Assembly (NCBI RefSeq): GCF_027942865.1
Contig: NC_134526.1
Location: forward strand, 3,092,470 to 3,156,469
Length of the DNA: 64,000 nt
From: Odontesthes bonariensis
Lineage: Eukaryota > Chordata > Actinopteri > Atheriniformes > Atherinopsidae
Direction: 5' to 3'
In this document: one piece after another, positions 19,861 through 31,400 of the stretch
How positions within the stretch are numbered: the first letter of the stretch is position 1
Layout of the letters: the number at the start of each line of letters is the position of its first letter
Made by a program: the position numbers and the translations under genes
Notes under the pieces: generated by a model
Told to the model about the DNA's origin: nothing
The model's input: the letters and a program-made list of their open reading frames with translations, nothing else
The model's database searches: none

Positions 19861-20094
19861 ATGGCCTACACCGACAACAACACTGACTGATCATCGCCGA
19901 CCGACACACTCTTAGACACACTAACATGTACACACACGTGTTGGTACTTCAGGGTTTCTGAGGACCTTTGCAGAGGATAAAACCCTCTGAAGTGAGGACC
20001 GCCACATATATACCTGTATAGTCTGTTTATACCTTTCAGCATTGATGGAGCCTTTCCAGATGTGCACGTTTCCAGTAACTTATGATGCATTGGG

Positions 20095-20225
20095 TTGTCC
20101 CCCCAGAAGAGCTGGAGGAAGTGGCCGGGGACAGGGACGTCTGGGTCTCTTTGCTCAAGCTGCTGCCCCCGCGACCCGATCCCCGGACCAGCGGAAGATA
20201 ATGGATGGATGGATGGATGGATGGG
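20095..20225 (+). mobile_element. RTE-like LINE 3' tail with (GATG)n
   Basis: Matches 45617-45725: AGAGCTGGAGGAAGTGGCCG followed by CTGCTGCCCCC and a GATGGATGGATGG tail, typical of 5'-truncated copies of this LINE. Confidence 0.75.
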
Positions 20226-21428
20226 TTGGATACTCCCTTTAATATCCGTTACCAAGGAGATGCTGGTGTTTGCGTTGGAGAAGCCAAAAACTGGCAGACC
20301 TAAACTGGTGACCCACCGGATGTAAAATACAATAATTGGTTTATTAGTTGGTAATCTCCCTTCGGGGATCAATGAGTAGAACGAGTACTCGCTTTCTCAT
20401 TCGCTCAGTTACCGGTGCAGACTTATTATTGATCAGATCAGCAGCTGGCTTTGGAATAGATATGGCCTCCTCCTGTGACAAGTATGTAGCCACCGCCGGG
20501 TGCTCAATAGTCTTAATTTTGGCCCTCATACTGCACCATACCTTCCAGGTCCGTGATGAGTCTCTGCCTCAAGTGGAGAAGTTTAAATAGCTCAGGATCC
20601 TATTAAATCTAAATTATAAAAGTATCAAATACTCTGGAAGAAAAATCTATTAAAACTCAACGTCCTCTAATAAAAAGTAACAATTGAATCAATCTGTTGA
20701 GATAAAGAGTAAAATATGTTCAAATAAAAATGATAAACAATCCACAAAGAAATAAAAATGTAAGATAAAACATCTGAGATACAATTTATAAAAATGATAC
20801 ATTTTCATCAAAAAAGTAAAGTTTTTAGATAAATAATTAAACATTTGATCAAAAAGTCTAAAATCATTAAAAAGTCTAAATGTTCAGATACTAAATACAA
20901 ATTTAATTTAAGAGAAAATATCAGAATGATTTTTGAAAATCTTTATTGAAGATTTTAAAAATTCAACATTTCAAAGACAAAGTCAAACATTGTGAGACTG
21001 AATTTTAAAAAATTATGTAAAATTGTGTAAAATATCAAATGTCTGAGAGGAGAAATCAATAATACAGTCTATAATCACACATCATCAGGATGAACCCTAG
21101 CTGCTCACCAAACTTCTGCTCATTGGAGCAGAATCAGTGAAGATCTGTGAGCAGGTTTAAATTCATCTGGGCTGATTGCAGCTCAGTGATTCCTCTCTGA
21201 TGTCACAGTTTGTCACATACATTCTAAGTACATCAAACATTACTAAAAATAAAAAAAATGTGCAACAAATAAAACAGGATGAATAACTTTTAAAGAAATA
21301 TATGAAACAATCATTAAACCTAACAAAATAAAATGTAATAAATCAACTGTTACCATCTCGTTAATCCACAGTTTGCAGCGTGTTGGAGTGAAAAACCCGT
21401 CTGGCTGCTTCTGTTTGTAACTCATAAC

Positions 21429-21434
21429 TTTATT
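21429..21434 (-). terminator. Gene 2 polyadenylation signal
   Basis: AATAAA on the minus strand about 325 bases after the gene 2 stop, within a 3' UTR (about 21410-21759) that is conserved with gene 3. Confidence 0.6.
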
Positions 21435-21759
21435 GATAGGAAATTCTCTGCTGGCCCCGTTCTCCCCCAGGTGGAGGCTGACCTCCAAACAACAAAAGGT
21501 CCAGCTCCAAACTGTTTCCTTTTGCCGACGACAAAGGACAGCTTAGTTGAATAACTACATGAGGTTTTAACGTAAATTTCAGTGTGAAGCTTTGACTGGA
21601 AACACACAGAAAAACAACATCCTGGAAGAATGGCAGCTTCCATCTTTAAAGGACTGGAAGAGGAAGAAGTTTCCAAGGAATCATTCAGAAGAGTTTCAAA
21701 CAAAACTGTTGAACTATCTGTTCAGCAGGGATTCTCTGACAGGAGGACACTCTGTATAC

Positions 21760-22462
21760 TCAGCACAGAGACAACCAGGAACCAGGTGAGAAGAACCCAA
21801 ATCCAGGATGCAGAGGTTCTGCAGTGAATGTGGTGCTGAAGGTGTGGAGGTGGATCAGTGTGTCAGAGGAGACTCTGTAGAAGGACAGAGTGCCAGCAGG
21901 ACGGTCCACATACACTGCTGCTCTGTTACCGACAGAGGAGGAGGAGGAGGGGGGGGAGGAGGATATTTCTCTGTCATTGTGCCAGACAGAGTAACCTCCA
22001 TCAGAGCAGATCAGACTCCAGGACTGATCATTGTATCCAAACAAACAGTCTCTTTCTCCTCTCCTGCTGATTCCTCTGTAACTCACTGATATATAAACTC
22101 TTCCTCTCCACTCGACCTCCCAGTAACAGCGACCAGTCAGAACATTTCTACACAGCAGCTGAGGACAGTCATCAAACCTGTCTGGATGATCAGGATATGA
22201 CTGAACCTCCTCCACACGTGTCACCTTCCTGTTGTTGTCAGACAGTTTCAGTTTCCTGTTCACTGTGTCGAATGTGAGTTGACAGGAATCTGATGGAGAG
22301 AACAAACACAGTCCAGCTGCAGTTATTGATCTATCATCTGTTCACTTTGATCAATGAGTGATGTGACAGTGTGAAGATGGCTGGATGTCATGAATCAGAT
22401 GAAGAACACACTCACACTTCCTCAGCCCTGGTGTCAGCCATCGTTCTCCAGCAGGCTCCACC
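21760..22462 (-). CDS. Gene 2 junction exon and B30.2 exon
   Basis: Junction exon 22416-22462 ([15 protein letters not shown]) and B30.2 exon 21760-22289. The PRY part reads [12 protein letters not shown] and [10 protein letters not shown]. The SPRY part reads [36 protein letters not shown] and LHPGFGF. Between WSL and the YVDRPAG core lies a loop with Pro/Ser repeats encoded by a GGA/GGG-rich plus strand (about 21936-21962). The stop TGA is at 21760. The family's usual end GVW--S--LC is slightly lengthened here. Confidence 0.92.
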
Positions 22463-25400
22463 CTGAAAGGAGGAGGGGGGTCAGAGCAGCACAGTCTCTT
22501 TCAGCATCAAACATGGACATTACATGGCTCTCACACACACATTGTTCTATCCTCCTCCTCCTCCTCCTCCTCCTCCTCCTCCTCCTCCTCCTCCTCCTCC
22601 TCCTCCTCCTAGAAATTTTGATGGGTGCCAATCTACTGCCCGCCCTATCAACAAACCCTTTAGTTCAGTTAAAGCCAAGAGTCTCCTGTCACATATAAAC
22701 TTTGAATGAGGTCTGTGTTATGGTTTATGGCTGAGTTTTATGGCCTCTGAAATGAGGAATTGAGCTCATGAGCCGGTTAGAAGGGAAATGATTAAAGCAG
22801 CAGAGCTCTCCATACCTGAGAGTGTCCAGCCTCCACTGTGGATCCTCCAGTCCAGCTGAGAGCTGCTTCACTGCTGAGTCTCCTGGATGGTTGTAGCTCA
22901 GGTCCAGCTCTCTCAGATGGGAGGGGTTGGAGGTCAGAGCTGAGACCAGAGAAGCACAGCCTTCCTCTGTGATCAGACAGCCTGACAGGCTGCAGGAAAC
23001 AACACAAATGGCAGAAACTGAGAGAAAAGACTCCAACAGCAGACACCATCCTGAACAGGTCAGCTGTTCATCCATGACTGTAAAGCAGAATTAAAATGAT
23101 CAGCAGCTGAACAGTTGAATGAATCCTGACCTGAGAGCTTCCAGGTCACAGTTTGGACTCTGCAGTCCAACAGACAGCTGCTTCAGCCCTGAATCCTGCA
23201 GGTTGTTGTTACTCAGGTCCAGTTCTGTCAGGCTGGAGGACTGGGAGCTGAGAGCTGAGGACAGAGCTGCACAGCTTCTCTCTGAGAGGTTACAGTCGCT
23301 CAGTCTGAGGAGGGAATAACAGGAAGAGAATTAAGTTATGTAGTTATTCATTATTCAAGTTAAAGATGGTTGAATGAATAAATATGATGATATTTATCCT
23401 AATTATGGGTGCCGATGCCGAAGGCATTAAAACACATATTACTCCTGTGCTGGACTATTATTCTTCCGTTTCCGTCATGAATTTCGGTTTGCTACTGGTC
23501 TAGCAGTGATGGTCCGACCGGCATAAAAAGCACACCGCTGCGTGCGCAACGACCTCGATCGTTGTGCAATGACGTTTGGCTCTCATTAGTCAAAAGGAAT
23601 TCCGTCTAAATCGGAAAAAGTTGGAAAATTGTGGATGGGAAAATGCATTGAAAAGCACTTAACAAGCCCATTTTGGCGCTCAAAATTCCTCATTTCAGAG
23701 GCCATAAAACTCAGCCATAAACCATAACACAGACCTCATTCAAAGTTTATATGTGACAGGAGACTCTTGGCTTTAACTGAACTAAAGGGTTTGTTGATAG
23801 GGCGGGCAGTAGATTGGCACCCATCAAAATTTCTTCAGAAATTTTCTAATTATATATTATAAAGTGTTGCCACATTCTTGCAGCGTGTTTCTTTCCTCTT
23901 GATGTAAACTGATCTGATGGAACTGTTTGCTGCGAATCTGTGTTATCTACAAACTGAAATTATCTGAGAAATAACTCAGTAATTTTATCTCCTTTTAACA
24001 AGAAAACAGCAGACACCATCCCGAACAGGTCAGCTGTTCATCCATGACTGTAAAGCAGAATTAAAATGATCAGCAGCTGAACAGTTGAATGAATCCTGAC
24101 CTGAGAGCTTCCAGGTCACAGTTTGGACTCTGCAGTCCATCAGACAGCTGCTTCACCCCTGAATCCTGCAGGTTGTTGTTACTCAGGTCCAGTTCTGTCA
24201 GGCTGGAGGACTGGGAGCTGAGAGCTGAGGACAGAGCTGCACAGCTTCTCTCTGAGAGGTTACAGCCGCTCACTCTGAGGAGGGAATAACAGGAAGAGAA
24301 TTAAGTTATGTAGTTATTCATTATTTAAGTTAAAGATGGTTGAATGAATAAATATGATGATATTTATCCTAATTATGGGTGCCGATGCCGAAGGCATTAA
24401 AACACATATTACTCCTGTGCTGGACTATTATTCTTCCGTTTCCGTCATGAATTTCGGTTTGCTACTGGTCTAGCAGTGATGGTCCGACCGGCATAAAAAG
24501 CACACCGCTGCGTGCGCAACGACCTCGATCGGTGTGCAATGACGTTTGGCTCTCATTAGTCAAAAGGAATTCCGTCTAAATCAGAAAAAGTTGGAAAATT
24601 GTGGATGGGAAAATGCATTGAAAAGCACTTAACAAGCCCATTTTGGCGCTCAAAATTCCTCATTTCAGAGGCCATAAAACTCAACCATAAACCATAACAC
24701 AGACCTCATTCAAAGTTTATATGTGACAGGAGACTCTTGGCTTTAACTGAACTAAAGGGTTTGTTGATAGGGAGGGCAGTAGATTGGCACCCATCAAAAT
24801 TTCTTCAGAAATGTTCTAGTTATGGGTGCCAAAGCCAAAGGCATTGGCAGACATCTTACTACTGAGCCAGATTATTATTTTCCCGTTTCCGCCCTAAAGT
24901 TCGGCGCGCTACTAGTCTGGCTGCGATTGTCCCACCGACATAAAAAGCGCACCGTTAGGTGCGCTTTCCTCAGGAGAAGGGTGCAAAGACTTTTGGCTCT
25001 CATTAGTCAAAAGGAATTCCGGAAAAATGGGAAAACGTCGGAAAATTTAAACAGGGAATCCTCATCAAAAAGTCAAAAACTGCCGATTTGGAACCTTAAC
25101 GAGCTTGAAAAGGGCATTTTTAGAGGCCTTATAACTCAGCCATACAGCATCGTACAGACCTCATTCAAAGTTTGTAAGTGACACGAGACTCTCGGCTATA
25201 ACCGAATAGAAGGGCTTGAATATATTCAATACGGCTTGGACACGACGGCAGTTTACGTTTGAGGGTGCCAAAATGTCAGATCTGGCTTCTCTCACACTCA
25301 AGCGCTCACTCTAAATATCATTAATCACGGATTCTTCAAACAAAACTCTCTCATGTCTGAAATATCTGGCCGATCTGGACAATTTTTATCACAAAACGTA

Positions 25401-28400
25401 GGTATTTTTGTCCTCTTTCACACAATGTCACACTCATTGACCTCTGCCACCCAGATTTATCACAAATTGCCTCTGAGCGCAAAGTTCCATCCCTCAATCC
25501 CATTATAAATGGCTAAAATCCTAAAATCTGTGTTTAAATGTGATTTTAAAATTGCCATTTAAAAGGAGCCCGAGGGGTTAGCCGAATGAAAATCACACCG
25601 CTGGATTCGGCCGTCCCTTGTGGCGCTCACGGTACAAAAATGATACGGATTCGAGCTTTACTTTTCGAGCTGTGACCGTTTGTTCGAGAAAGTAGCCGGA
25701 AATCAAAAATGCTCCATTTTAAGCAGCTCATAGTCTGTGTCATTTGCAGCACCTGGCAGTTAAAAGTCTATGCAAACTTTAACGAGCGGTCTCCTAGCAA
25801 CAAGCTTAAGAGCCTGCTCAGGGCTGAGACAGACTGCTTAGGAAGAATAGACCGAGATGGAGCCCGTCAGTAGCCATTTTGGGGCTTCCACATCTTATCC
25901 AAGTATCCAAGTAAATGCATTAAAGGGCCAGTTCGCCTCTTTTAAGGTACAGAACGCTTCTTTAAAGGCACAGTTCGCCGCTTTAAAGGCTCAGTTCGCC
26001 TCTTTTAAGTGACAGTTTGCTGCGTTAAAGGGCCAGTTCGCCTTTTTAAAGGTACAGAACACTTCTTTAAAGGCACAGTTCGCCGCTTTAAAGGCCCAGT
26101 TCGCCTCTTTTAAGTGACAGTTTGCTGCTTTAAAGGGCCAGTTCGCCTTTTTAAAGCTACAGAACGCTAATTTAAAGGGCCAGTTCGCCTTTTTAAAGGT
26201 ACAGAACGCTTCTTTAAAGGGACAGTTCGCCGCTTTAAAGGCCCAGTTCGCCTCTTTTAAGTGACAGTTTGCTGCTTTAAAGGGCCAGTTCGCCTTTTTA
26301 AAGGTACAGAACACTTCTTTAAAGGCACAGTTCGCCGCTTTAAAGGCCCAGTTCGCCTCTTTTAAGTGACAGTTTGCTGCTTTAAAGGGCCAGTTCGCCT
26401 TTTTAAAGCTACAGAACGCTAATTTAAAGGGCCAGTTCGCCTTTTTAAAGGTACAGAACGCTTCTTTAAAGGCACAGTTCGCCGCTTTAAAGGCCCAGTT
26501 CGCCTCTTTTAAGTGACAGTTTGCTGCTTTAAAGGGCCAGTTCGCCTTTTTAAAGCTACAGAACGCTAATTTAAAGGGCCAGTTCGCCTTTTTAAAGGTA
26601 CAGAACGCTTCTTTAAAGGCACAGTTCGCCGCTTTAAAGGCCCAGTTCGCCTCTTTTAAGTGACAGTTTGCTGCTTTAAAGGGCCAGTTCGCCTTTTTAA
26701 AGCTACAGAACGCTAATTTAAAGGGCCAGTTCGCCTTTTTAAAGGTACAGAACGCTTCTTTAAAGGCACAGTTCGCCGCTTTAAAGGCCCAGTTCGCCTC
26801 TTTTAAGTGACAGTTTGCCGCTTTAAAGGCCCAGTTTGCCTCTTTTAAGGGACAGTTTGCTGCTTTAAAGGGCCAGTTCGCCTTTTTAAAGCTACAGAAC
26901 ACTTCTTTAAAGGGACAGTTCGCCGCTACAAATTCATTTTACATCTACAAAGTGTCTTCAGAAGACCTGTCTCAGAGAATTTTGGGTCTCGCAGAGACCC
27001 AAAATTCCATTGAAATATCTATTGAAAAGCACTTAACGAGCCAAATATGCCAAAAAATGCCCTGTTTTGGAGGCCTCAAAGCTCAGCCATACGACATCGC
27101 AAAGACCTCATTCAAAGTTTATATGTACCAGGAGGCTCTCAATGTTCTTCAGAAGACCTGTCTTAGGAATTTTGGGTCTCGCAGAGACCCAAAATTCAAA
27201 GGAAAAATCGCTTTAAAAGCACTATTTTGGAGTTGCCATAACTCTGTCATACGACATCACAGACACCTCATTCAAAGTTTATATGTCACAGGAGTCTCTC
27301 AACTTTCTTCAGAAGACCTGTCTTAGGAATTTTGGGTCTCGCAGAGACCCAAAATTCAAAGGAAAAATCGCTTGAAAAGCACTTAACGAGCCAAAAATGC
27401 CAAAAAATGCCCTGTTTTGGAGGCCTCATAACTCAGCCATCCGACATCGCAGAGACCTCATTCAAAGTTTATATGGGACAGGAGACTCTCGACTTTAACT
27501 AAACTAAACATTTTTAAATTTTTGGGCGGGCAGTAGATTGGCACCCATCAAAATTTCTTCAGAAATTTTCTAGTTATATATTATAAAGTGTTGCCACATT
27601 CTTGCACCGTGTTTCTTTCCTCTTGATGTAAACTGATCTGATGGAACTGTTTGCTGTGAATCTGTGTTATCTACAAACTGAAATTATCTGAGAAATAACT
27701 CAGTTATTTTCTCTCCTTTTAACAAGTAAACAGAGCATTTAAAACATATTTATCTCTGTACTTACACAGCTTTGTTGGAGGCTTTGACCACTGGCAGCAG
27801 CCTCAGAAGAGCCTCCTCTGAAGCAGAGTATTTCTTCAGCTCAAACTCATCCAGATGTTTTCCTGATGACAGTAAGATGAAGCCCAGAGCTGACCACTGA
27901 GCAGGAGACAGTTTATATGTGGAGAGACTTCCTGAACTCAGGGCCTGTTGGATCTCCTCCACCAGAGAACGATCATTCAGTTCATTCAGACAGTGGAACA
28001 GATTGATGCTTCTCTCTGCAGACAGATTCTCACTGATCTTCTTCTTGATGTAATCGACTGTTTCCTGATTGGTCTGTGAGCTACTTCCTGTCTGTGTCAG
28101 AAGGCCTCGTAGGAGCCTCTGATTGGTCTGCAGGGAAAGACCCAGGAGGAAGCGGAGGAACAGGTCCAGGTGTCCGTTTGGACTCTCTAAGGCCCTGTAC
28201 ACAGCAATCTGATTGAGATCATTCAGATCAATGGCGGTTGTTTCTTCTTGTTCTTCATCTTCTCTCATCAGGTTGAGTCCAGAGTTGATGAAGGTCAGAT
28301 GCACATGAAGAGCAGCCAGAAACTCCTGAACACTCAGATGGATGAAGCAGAACACCTTCTCCTGGTACAGCCCTCTCTCCTCTCTAAAGATCTGTGTGAA

Positions 28401-31400
28401 CACTCCTGAGTACACTGAGGCTGCTGAGATATTGATGCCACACTCTGTCAGGTCTGATTCATAGAAGATCAGGTTTCCTTTCTGCAGCTGCTCAAAAGCC
28501 AGTTTTCCCAGAGACTCAATCATCTTCCTGCTCTCTGGACTCCAGTGTGGATCTGTCTCAGCTCCTCCATCATACTTGAGCTTCTTCACTTTGGCCTGAA
28601 CCACCAGGAAGTGGATGTACATGTCAGTCAGGGTGCTGGGCAGCTCTGCTCCCTCTCTGGTGTCCAACACATCCTCCAGAACTGTAGCAGTGATCCAGCA
28701 GAAGACCGGGATGCGGCACATGATGTGGAGGCTTCGGGATGTCTGGATGTGGGAGATGATCCTGCTGGCCTGCTCCTCATCTCTGAACCTCTTCCTGAAG
28801 TACTCCTCCTTCTGTGGGTCAGTGAACCCTCTGACCTCTGTCACCATGCCAACACAGCCAGCAGGGATCTGATTGGCTGCTGCAGGTCGTGTGGTTATCC
28901 AGAGGCGAGCAGAGGGAAGCAGCTTCCCCCTGATGAGGTTTGTCAGCAGCACATCCACTGAGGTGGGCTCTGTAGCATCAGTCAGGGGCTCCTTGATGTG
29001 GAAGTCCAGAGGAAGTCGACACTCATCCAGACCGTCAAAGATGAACACAACCTGGAACTGTTCAAAGCTGCAGATTCCTGCTGCTTTGGTCTCAGTAAAG
29101 AAGTGATGAACAAGCTCCACCAAGCTGAACTTTCTCTCTTTCAGCACATTCAGCTCTCTGAAAGTGAATGGAAACATGAAGTGGATGTCCTGGTTGGCTT
29201 TGCCTTCAGCCCAGTCCAGAGTGAACTTCTGTGTTAAGACTGTTTTCCCAATGCCAGCCACTCCCTTTGTCATCACTGTTCTGATTGGTTCATCTCTTCC
29301 AGGTGGGCCTTTAAAGATGTCTTCATGTCTGATGGATGTTTCTGCTCTGCCTGCTTTCCTGGATGCTGCTTCAATCTGTCTGACCTCATGTTCATCATTG
29401 ACCTCTCCGCTCCCTCCCTCTGTGATGTAGAGCTCTGTGTAGATCTGATTCAGAAGGGTTGGCTTTCCTGCTTTAGGAATCCCCTCAAACACACACTGGA
29501 ACTTCTTCTTCAGAGCACATTTAAGTTTAAGTTGATGCAGTTCTGATTGAAGGCAAGAAATAACATCAGTAAACAGACATTTCAACCCTGTACAGAATGA
29601 GTATCTGAACATCTGCTGTTCTGTGTGCTGAGACATCAGTAAATGTGTCATTTATCCAGCAGGTTAAACCTTTAGAGGAATCCTCTTACCGCTCTGCAGA
29701 CGGTCAGCCAGCTCCTCCTGCTTCATTCTCCTCAGGAAGTGAACTGTGATCTTCACTAATGCCTCTCTGCTGCTCCTCTGCTCTTCATCCTCACCCTCCC
29801 TCTGACTCCCTAAGCATTCTGGGTAATCTGGACTCAGAGCCTTCTGCATCTTTTTCAGCTCCTTCTTCACAAAAGTGAGCATGTTGTCCTCCAGCAGCTG
29901 GAACAGAAAACTATATGAATGAGCCCATCAGACTGAAACCATGGAGCCAAACATCAGATCCATGTTGGACACACTGACAGCCCGCTGGTCTACAGAGTGC
30001 AGCATGGAGATGGCTGTGAGCAGAACAGATGGAAAAGTAGTTGTTGTACATGTACAGACCATAAATATGGAGTCCAGCTGTGTTTGATGCTGCTGGGCAG
30101 ACGGACCACTGGGACCCTCTGAGCTCTGCTGGTCCACTCTGTGGAGGAATCATGAAGAATGAGCTCACAATGTGTCTGTCCACACAGAGAGCAACACAAG
30201 CTGAAGGTCCATGAAGGGATGTGTGGATGTGAGCAGTGAACGCAGCCATAAAGCAGCTGATTAACTCTGAAGCTGCACATCATCAGCATCTGTGTTCCAG
30301 AAGATAAGAGCTCAGTGTGTTTCTCACAGTGGGAGGAAGCTGAGGTCAGATGAAGCAGTGTGAGGAGGAAGGGATACAGAACTGTGTGAACTGACAAAAG
30401 ATTTGTTTCTTTGTGAGGAGTCCAGCTGACGTGTTGGTTGGATCGTAGCTGTAGTTTCTAAAATACAACAAAAACTTCAGTCTGGAATTAGTTCATTGGT
30501 TTCCAAATTTATTGAACAGAAACGAGTTCAAAGAAATGATTTCAGAGTCTTCACTGACCGACTTCTTTGTATTTAGAAAACAGAACCAAATGTAGAACCT
30601 GATGCAGCAACACTCAGTAAAAGTTGTTCTGGAGTCACAGAAAGACGGAAAGTTTACAGAATCTACAGGAACAGCGTTCTGGAAGCTTCTCCAACCAGCA
30701 GGTTATCTGCTGACAGGTGAGGGTGTCAGGATTGGGTATAACAGCAGCATCCACCAAAGGTTCAGCCTCTCCAACAAGGATGGGTCATGGCTCACCACTT
30801 TGGGCCAAACTCCATCAGAGAATCATCAGTAAGTTCAGCAAATATTTCTCAGAGTAAGATTGTAAATAACTTTGGTCTTTCAGCATCAAAATGTTAATTT
30901 GACTCCCTAAAATTTGTTTCAATAAAGAGCTGCAAGACTAAAGTAACTAAATTGTAACTATATATATGACATAGTATTGTAAATAAACTAACTAATAGTA
31001 ACTAAAGTGGAGCTCCTCCCCCATCTGAAGGAAACTCATTTCAGCTACTTGTATCCACGACCTCCTTCTGTGGGTCTCTACCCAGATCTGTGCCCACAGG
31101 TGAGGGTTGGAGCAAAGATGGAGCAGTAACCTGAAAGCTTCTCCTTCCTGCTCAGCTCCCTCTTCACCACCACAGACCGGAGCAGCGCCCTCATTACTGC
31201 CGACGAAGCCCCAATCCGTCTGTCCATCTCTAACTCCAACTCACCATCACTGAGAACCAGATCTAAAGATACTTAAACTCCTTCGCCTGCGACAGAGACT
31301 CATCCTCGACTAGGAGAGAGCATTCCACCTTTTTCCGGTTGATAACCATGATTTAGAAGAGCCGACTTTCATGACAGCTGCTTCCCACTCAGCTATGAAC

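Larger units (their letters stand above)
18741..21240. repeat. Segmental duplication, copy A
   Basis: Matches 50310-52660 almost throughout (for example CTTTGTGCCATGATTGATGA at the start), with small indels. It includes the possible integrin-alpha exons and the AT-rich flank (20600-21240) beyond the 3' end of gene 2. An RTE tail at 20095-20221 is present here but absent at 51655, so that LINE tail inserted after, or was lost from, one copy. Confidence 0.8.
24824..27569 (+). repeat. Long relative (2.7 kb) of the GGGTGCC repeat, copy c
   Basis: Starts GGGTGCCAAAGCCAAAGG and ends with the same AAAATTTCTTCAGAAATTTT hairpin followed by CTAGTTAT. It holds a long unique interior (24824-25920), a tandem array (25921-26935) and palindromic repeats (26975-27360). 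It lies in gene 2's NACHT-LRR intron, which is only about 290 bp in genes 1 and 3. Short ORFs inside are not convincing. Confidence 0.6.

Noticed and set aside
25991..26902. 303-codon minus-strand ORF as a real gene
   Set aside because: It is the product of a 21-bp tandem repeat, with no start context, exon signals or known domain.
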